From Streptomyces sp. NBC_00576 (GTDB lineage Bacteria > Actinomycetota > Actinomycetes > Streptomycetales > Streptomycetaceae), in contig NZ_CP107780.1 of assembly GCF_036345175.1 (NCBI RefSeq), positions 8,308,001 to 8,372,000 of the forward strand: a DNA stretch of 64,000 nt. The letters run 5' to 3'. This document shows positions 59,306 to 64,000 of the stretch, one piece after another. Within the stretch, counting starts at the first letter, position 1, and each line of letters opens with the position of its first letter. A model generated the notes under the pieces. The model searched no databases. It saw only the letters and a list, made by a program, of their open reading frames with translations, and was not told the DNA's origin. Both the position numbers and the translations under genes were made by a program.

Positions 59306-61264
59306 TCAGCGGATCGTGATGGTGATCGTCGACCCCTTGGCTGCGGTGTCACCGCCGTCGACGGACTGCTTCTTCACGGTGTCGCCGAAGAGCCCGAGGA
59401 GTCCCCGGTCCTCGTCGACCTTGAACCCGGCCCCCTCCAGAGCCGCCTTCGCGTCGTCGACGCTGTCGCCCACGACATCCGGGACCTCGATCATCTCGGG
59501 GCCCTTGGAGACCGTCAGCGTGACCGTGTCGCCCTGCTCGGCCTCGCTGCCGCCCTCGGGTGACTGGACGGCGACCTGCCCCTGCTCGAACTCGTCCGAG
59601 TTGACGGTCTTGGTGGCGACCTTGACCTTCAGCCCGGCCTGTTCCAGCTCGGCCTGCGCGTCGGCGAGGGTCGCGCCTGTGACGTCGGAGACTTCCACCG
59701 GGCTGCCCTTGCTGACGACGAGGGCGACCGCGGAACCAGCGCGCCGCTCGGTGCCGGGGTCCGGGCTGGTGCTGATCACGGAACCCCGGAGCACCTCCTC
59801 GCTGAACTCGCGGGTGACCATCCCGGGCTCCAGACCGTTCCGCTTCAGCAGCGCCCTGGCCTTGTCGAGGCGATAGCCCGAAAGCTGGGGCACCGGCACG
59901 GTCTCCGGCCCCATGGAGATGGTGAGCGTCACGGTGTCGTTGTCCCGGATGCGCTCGCCTACCTTCGGATCGGTACTGATGACGGTGCCGCGCGGCACCG
60001 TGTCGCTGTAGGCCGTCTTGGTCTTGCCGACTTCGAGCCCGGCGTTCGCCAATCGGGCCTCGGCCTTTGCCTGGGTCTGTGACAGTACGGCCGGGACCTG
60101 CGTGAACTGCCCGGAGTTGATGTACCAGACGCCCGCCCCCACACCGAGGACGAGCAGTACGGCGACAAGGATGGCGAGCGGCGTACGCCGTTTCCGGTCC
60201 CGCGCGGCACGCCGGGAGGGCGGGGCGGGCGCAGGGGGAGCGCCGACAGCTCCCAGCCGACTGGTCCGGTTCAACCGCCGCTCGTCGACCGGGGGTTCGT
60301 CCTCGTTGACGGGCAGGGGCCGCGGCACGGCCAGCGCGCGCGGGATGACGCTCGTCAAATCCTCGGCGTTGTCGTGCGCCGAGGCGACGGCCTGCGGCGG
60401 TACGGCGTCCAGCTGCTCGGCGTCGAGCGAGCCGCGTGTCTCCAGGACCTGCGCGAGCAGCGCCACGGCGTCGTACGGGCGGATGTCGGCGTTGCGCGCG
60501 GTGGCCGAGGCGACCAGCGCGTCCAGCTCGTAGGCCAGCCCCGGTACGAGGGCCGACGGCGGCGGCACGTCCTCGTGCAGGTGCTTGTAGAGCACCAGCG
60601 CGGGGGAGTCGCCGTAGTGCGGCTGGTCGCCGGTCAGCATCTCGTAGAGGACGATTCCGCAGGCGTACACATCGACCCGGGGGTCGGCGGTGCCGCTCTC
60701 GATCTGCTCGGGCGCGAGGTAGGAGACGGTGCCGAGGACGGCCCCCGTCGTGTTGGTGACCGTGTCCACGGCCCGCACGAGCCCGAAGTCGGCGACCTTG
60801 ACCCGACCGTCGTCCCCTATCAGCACGTTCTCGGGCTTCATGTCGCGGTGCACGAACCCGGCCCGGTGCGCCGCCCCGAGCGCGGCGAGCACGGGCTCCA
60901 GGATGTCGAGCGCGGCCCGGGGCTGGAGCGCGCCGCGTTCACGGAGCACGTCACGCAGGGTGCAGCCGGCGATGTACTCCATGGCGAGATAGACGTACGA
61001 CCCATCGGCGCCCTGGTCGAAGACCTGTACGACGTTGGGGTGCGCGAGCCGGGCCACGGACTTCGCTTCCCGGATGAACCGTTCGACGAAGGCCACGTCG
61101 GCCGCGAGCGAGGGATGCATCACCTTGAGGGCGAGCACGCGGTCGAGGCGGGTGTCCACGGCCCGGTAGACCGTGGCCATCCCGCCGACCGCGATCCGCG
61201 CGTCCACGCGATAGCGGCCGTCGAGCACCTGCCCGACGAGAGGGTCCTGAAGGGTCGTATCCAC
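59306..61264 (-). CDS. Membrane Ser/Thr protein kinase with four PASTA domains
   Basis: A 652-residue PknB-type kinase. ATP-binding Lys47 (LALKVM), HRDMKPEN with catalytic Asp141, DFG (159-161) and the activation-loop threonines TNTTG are all present. A membrane helix spans about 362-381. Four PASTA repeats (388-652) outside the cell bind muropeptide or lipid II. It likely senses wall status and controls growth or division. GTG 61264 has TACACT 7 nt upstream and lacks a ribosome site, so leaderless. The 70 codons open upstream are not coding-like. Confidence 0.94.
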   Translation of the reverse strand: MDTTLQDPLVGQVLDGRYRVDARIAVGGMATVYRAVDTRLDRVLALKVMHPSLAADVAFVERFIREAKSVARLAHPNVVQVFDQGADGSYVYLAMEYIAGCTLRDVLRERGALQPRAALDILEPVLAALGAAHRAGFVHRDMKPENVLIGDDGRVKVADFGLVRAVDTVTNTTGAVLGTVSYLAPEQIESGTADPRVDVYACGIVLYEMLTGDQPHYGDSPALVLYKHLHEDVPPPSALVPGLAYELDALVASATARNADIRPYDAVALLAQVLETRGSLDAEQLDAVPPQAVASAHDNAEDLTSVIPRALAVPRPLPVNEDEPPVDERRLNRTSRLGAVGAPPAPAPPSRRAARDRKRRTPLAILVAVLLVLGVGAGVWYINSGQFTQVPAVLSQTQAKAEARLANAGLEVGKTKTAYSDTVPRGTVISTDPKVGERIRDNDTVTLTISMGPETVPVPQLSGYRLDKARALLKRNGLEPGMVTREFSEEVLRGSVISTSPDPGTERRAGSAVALVVSKGSPVEVSDVTGATLADAQAELEQAGLKVKVATKTVNSDEFEQGQVAVQSPEGGSEAEQGDTVTLTVSKGPEMIEVPDVVGDSVDDAKAALEGAGFKVDEDRGLLGLFGDTVKKQSVDGGDTAAKGSTITITIR

Positions 61265-61474
61265 GCAGGTGAGTGTACGAGCCGCCGCTGACAAGCCCGC
61301 AGTTTCGGCCAGGAAAGCACAAGAAAGCAGCGGGACTGAAGCCGACCTGTGACGCAGATCGCAAACGGAGAGCCGCCTATGACGGCGAACCCCCACAGGA
61401 GAGCTTCCCTTGTCAACGGGCTGAAACGGGTGGTGCGTGGGTGGGAGATCAAAGGGCAGTGAAGCAGAGGGCAC

Positions 61475-62269
61475 CTAGAAAGCAGGCCGTTCGGGATCCA
61501 ACGCAGCCAGCCCGGCAGTAGGAGACGACGCCTCAGCAAAGTGCCGCCGAGGTATCCGACCCGCCCGGTAGGCCAACCTCCCCGCGTTCACCCCGCTCCG
61601 CATGGCGGCAGCCATCAGCACAGGCTCCTGCGCCCTGGTCACCGCCGACGCCAACATCACCCCCGCACACCCCAACTCCATCGCCAACGCCACATCCGAC
61701 GCCGTCCCCGCCCCCGCATCCAGAATCACCGGCACACGCGCGTGCTCCACGATCAGCTGAAAGTTGTGCGGGTTGCGAATCCCCAGCCCCGACCCGATGG
61801 GCGACCCGAGCGGCATGACCGCGGCGCACCCCACGTCCTCCAGTTTCCGCGCCAGCACAGGATCGTCGTTCGTGTAGGGCAACACCGTGAACCCGTCCTC
61901 CACCAGCACCTCCGCCGCGTCCAGCAACTCGATGGGATCCGGCAGCAGCGTCCGCTCGTCGGCGATGACCTCCAGCTTCACCACATCCGTACCGAGTGCC
62001 TCCCGGGCCAGCCGGGCCGTCAGCACGGCCTCCCCGGCGGTGAAACACCCCGCGGTGTTGGGCAGCACCTGGATGCCGAGCCGTTCCAGCACCGACAGAA
62101 CAGACCCGTGCACCGACGGATCGACGCGCCGCATCGCGACCGTCGTCAGCTCCGTGCCGGAGGCCACCAGCGCCCGCTCCAGCACATCGAGGCTGGGCGC
62201 ACCCCCCGTACCCATGATCAGCCGGGACGTGAAGGTGGTACCACCGAGGACAAAGGGATCGTCGGCCAT
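61475..62269 (-). CDS. thiG: Thiazole synthase
   Basis: A 264-residue TIM-barrel enzyme that forms the thiazole phosphate of thiamine from deoxyxylulose phosphate, dehydroglycine and ThiS thiocarboxylate. The Schiff-base lysine is Lys98 in DVVKLEVI. GSPIGSGLGIRNP and ILDAGAGTASDVALAMELG form the phosphate site. ATG 62269 starts 3 nt after the thiS stop, so coupled. Last of the thiO-thiS-thiG operon. Confidence 0.96.
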   Translation of the reverse strand: MADDPFVLGGTTFTSRLIMGTGGAPSLDVLERALVASGTELTTVAMRRVDPSVHGSVLSVLERLGIQVLPNTAGCFTAGEAVLTARLAREALGTDVVKLEVIADERTLLPDPIELLDAAEVLVEDGFTVLPYTNDDPVLARKLEDVGCAAVMPLGSPIGSGLGIRNPHNFQLIVEHARVPVILDAGAGTASDVALAMELGCAGVMLASAVTRAQEPVLMAAAMRSGVNAGRLAYRAGRIPRRHFAEASSPTAGLAALDPERPAF

Positions 62270-62272
62270 GGT

Positions 62273-62485
62273 TCAGCCTCCTTGGACGGCGGTGAGGACC
62301 TCGACACGGTCCCCCTCGGAGAGAGGGGTCGACGACCACCGCGCGCGCGGGACGACGGTTTCGTTGAGCGCGGCGGCCACCCCGGAGGGCGCCGCGGTGA
62401 GGGACTTCACCAGAGCGTCGAGCACGGTGCCCTGGGAGACCTCGCGCTGCCGGCCGTTGACCAGGATGTTCAAGTGATGGCTCAT
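62273..62485 (-). CDS. thiS: Sulfur carrier protein ThiS
   Basis: A 70-residue ubiquitin-like protein ending in the Gly-Gly tail (VQGG) that is adenylated and turned into a thiocarboxylate. MNILVNGRQRE-like start is present (LNILVNGRQREV). It overlaps thiO by ATGA and is followed directly by thiG. Confidence 0.95.
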   Translation of the reverse strand: MSHHLNILVNGRQREVSQGTVLDALVKSLTAAPSGVAAALNETVVPRARWSSTPLSEGDRVEVLTAVQGG

Positions 62486-63654
62486 ACGAACTGCACCGTG
62501 CTCATGGCGCTTATGGCGTCGAACCGCCGAGGTGTGAAGGCCCGGGCCTCGTCCGGCAGTTCACCGGTGGCCAGAACAGTGGCCATGGCATCTCCCGTGA
62601 CCGGCGTCAGCAGCACCCCGTTCCGGTAGTGGCCGGTGGCCACCAACAGCCCCTCCAGCGCCGTCGGGCCGAGCAACGGCGCGTTGTCGGGGGACCCGGG
62701 GCGCAGTCCCGCCCGCGTCTCCGTCAACGGCAGCTCGGTGATCCCGGGAACGAGTTCGTGGGCGTCGCGCAGCAACTCGTACACGCCGCCCGCCGTGACC
62801 GTCGTGTCCCAGCCCAGCTCCTCGCTGGTCGCCCCGACGACCAGCTCACCGTTCTCACGCGGCACCAGATAGACCTGGCTGCCGCGCACCACGGCCCGCA
62901 CGGTCCGGCTCAGGAACGGCGCGTACCGCTTCGGCACGGTCACCCGCAACACCTGCCCCTTGACGGGCCGTACGGGCGGCAGCACGGCCTCAGGGACCCC
63001 CGCGAGCCGTCCGCTGAGGCTGCCCCCGGCCAGCACGATCGACCCGGCGGCCAGTTCGTCGCCGTCCGAGTCCGTGACCGCCACGGCTCGCCCCCGCCGT
63101 ACGTCGAGCCGCTCGGCCCACGTCCGGCGCAGCACCACCCCCGCCCGCTCGCACGCGTCCACCAGCGCCCCGGCCAGCCGCCGCGGATCGATCTGGTGGT
63201 CGCCGTCCACCCGCAGCCCCCCGCGCACGCCCGGCGCGAGCATCGGTTCCAGGCGCCGGCATTCGCGCCCCGAGAGCCACTCCGACTCCAGGCCCGACCG
63301 CTGTTGCAGGGCGTGCAGCTCGCGCAGCTCGGCGCGGTCGTCGGCGTCGAGTGCGACGGCGAGGGTGCCGCAGCGGCGGTAGCCGAGGTCGTGGCCGGTC
63401 AGTTCGGTGAGTTCGGCCACGAAGTCCGGGTAGCGGCGGGCCGACTCCAGGTTCAGCCCCAGCAGGGTCTGCTCGCCGTGGTGCAGTTCCGTGACGGCGG
63501 CCAGCATCCCGGCCGCCACCTGGGCGGCCCCGCCGCCCGGCACGGGATCCACGACGGTCGTGGCGAGCCCGCGCTGCGCGGCCCGCCAGGCCGTCACCAG
63601 CCCGATGATCCCGCCTCCGACGACAACGACGTCCGAAGTGTGCGTACGCGACAT
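62482..63654 (-). CDS. thiO: Glycine oxidase ThiO
   Basis: A 390-residue FAD enzyme of the DAAO family that makes dehydroglycine for thiazole synthesis. VVVVGGGIIGLVTAWRAAQRG is the FAD motif; TRAGLRPGSPDNAPLLG and the closing GHYRNGVLLTPVTG are typical. ATG 63654 is used. A TPP riboswitch lies directly upstream, so the operon responds to thiamine pyrophosphate. Confidence 0.95.
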   Translation of the reverse strand: MSRTHTSDVVVVGGGIIGLVTAWRAAQRGLATTVVDPVPGGGAAQVAAGMLAAVTELHHGEQTLLGLNLESARRYPDFVAELTELTGHDLGYRRCGTLAVALDADDRAELRELHALQQRSGLESEWLSGRECRRLEPMLAPGVRGGLRVDGDHQIDPRRLAGALVDACERAGVVLRRTWAERLDVRRGRAVAVTDSDGDELAAGSIVLAGGSLSGRLAGVPEAVLPPVRPVKGQVLRVTVPKRYAPFLSRTVRAVVRGSQVYLVPRENGELVVGATSEELGWDTTVTAGGVYELLRDAHELVPGITELPLTETRAGLRPGSPDNAPLLGPTALEGLLVATGHYRNGVLLTPVTGDAMATVLATGELPDEARAFTPRRFDAISAMSTVQFV

Positions 63655-63664
63655 GGGCGTCCAG

Positions 63665-63765
63665 CCCCTCCCTTCGCCGGCATGACCCGGATCAGGTTCG
63701 TACGGTCGGAGGCCGTCCAGCCTCCCTCTCAGCCCGGTGCGTCCGGGCTCCCGCGAGTGCTTACG
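63665..63765 (-). ncRNA. TPP riboswitch (THI element) of thiO-thiS-thiG
   Basis: On the minus strand the ordered THI-box words are GGGCTGAGAGGGAGGC and GAACCTGATCCGGGTCATGC-CGGCGAAGGGA. These are the thiamine-binding core of the family. It lies 11 nt before the thiO start, so it may hide the ribosome site (GGGAGGGG) when TPP is bound. Confidence 0.95.
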
Positions 63766-63815
63766 CTGGTCAGCCTAGCCCGCAGAGCAACGCCCATGTA
63801 AGGGAGCCTCCGCCC

Positions 63816-64000
63816 ATGCCCCGCTCGCTGGACGGCCTCGTCCTCGCCCCCGTCGTGGATCAGGCCCCGGGCCAGGTGGGGACGCGCACCCGGTTCACCT
63901 ACCACGAGCAGGACGGCGAGATCTGGGCCGAGTACGCGGGCGGGGATGTCGTACGCGGCCGTCTCGTGGGTACGCGGGAAGGTGACCGTCTCGACTTCCG
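63816..64000 (+). CDS. Hypothetical protein, 5' part
   Basis: The frame MPRSLDGLVLAPVVDQAPGQ, then FTYHEQDGEIWAEYAGGDVV and RGRLVGTREGDRLDF runs off the window end at codon 61. This type is sometimes named N-acetylglutamate synthase in databases, a label I do not trust; it looks like a small beta-barrel protein. ATG 63816 has AAGGGAG upstream. It is divergent from the thi operon. Confidence 0.75.
   Translation, partial: MPRSLDGLVLAPVVDQAPGQVGTRTRFTYHEQDGEIWAEYAGGDVVRGRLVGTREGDRLDF

Noticed and set aside
1..64000. CRISPR array, rRNA or tRNA genes
   Set aside because: No regularly spaced direct repeats and no rRNA or cloverleaf-forming sequence were recognised by eye.

Overview
The window is high-G+C actinobacterial DNA and reads as a Streptomyces chromosome. 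Supporting signs are strong G/C preference at third codon positions, many GTG starts, an actinobacterial respiratory cluster (ctaCDF, ctaE-qcrCAB), a ROK glucokinase of exactly the GlkA type, SAM-IV and TPP riboswitches, a WWW tryptophan leader peptide, and dispersed intergenic repeats of the kind common in Streptomyces. Gene order from erpA rightward follows, as I remember it, the S. coelicolor SCO2161 to SCO2110 interval in reverse.

Layout. 1-1.5 kb: tail of a probable RND efflux permease, then nadA (quinolinate synthase). 1.5-10.4 kb: an accessory block between nadA and erpA, which I remember as neighbours in other streptomycetes. It holds a HEAT/LRV-repeat protein, a truncated HAD-like gene, an integrase remnant, a PadR / quinone oxidoreductase / SnoaL module around a palindromic operator, an epoxide hydrolase / WYL-regulator pair around a second perfect palindrome, and a scrap yard of an ISAs1-type transposase and two broken genes. 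10.4-15.4 kb: erpA, a large anchored protein, an adenosine-kinase-like PfkB enzyme, and a cysteine desulfurase-TusA fusion. 15.7-25.2 kb: the aa3 oxidase and bc1 genes, interrupted by an L,D-transpeptidase and a divergent degenerate receiver protein. 25.3-31.1 kb: trpD, a SAM-IV-controlled class V aminotransferase, rhomboid/AsnC pair, zinc-ribbon protein and NYN nuclease-like protein.

31.4-45.7 kb: two NlpC/P60 wall hydrolases, a gluzincin-like lipoprotein, GT87 and GT4 glycosyltransferases, a class I cholesterol oxidase, a long-chain acyl-CoA synthetase, a metallophosphoesterase, an SRPBCC protein, an ArsA-like ATPase, a DUF5304-type protein and glkA. 45.9-52.4 kb: an EEP-family phosphatase with a duplicated 3' scrap behind it, an alpha/beta hydrolase plus membrane protein, an acyltransferase, the MacS/MacR-like two-component pair and pfkA. 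52.4-64 kb: a TrpE-TrpG fusion under leader-peptide attenuation, class II DAHP synthase, bfd/bfr with an iron box, a molybdopterin oxidoreductase domain protein, a DUF4396 membrane protein with a CsoR-like operator, endonuclease IV, a PASTA kinase, and thiO-thiS-thiG under a TPP riboswitch.

The genes tie together in a few themes: respiration and Fe-S/sulfur supply (ctaCDEF, qcrCAB, erpA, cysteine desulfurases, thiSG, bfd/bfr), aromatic amino acid biosynthesis (aroH, trpEG, trpD), glycolytic entry and carbon control (glkA, pfkA), and envelope work (NlpC/P60, L,D-transpeptidase, PASTA kinase, glycosyltransferases). The most unusual material is regulatory and structural: perfect palindromes between divergent genes in the accessory block, a riboswitch-plus-mini-ORF leader, a set of TAnnnT boxes placed 6-8 nt before start codons that suggests leaderless transcription, and recombination scars. 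I did not find a clearly undescribed multi-gene system such as a defence island; the best candidates for new biology are listed in the findings.
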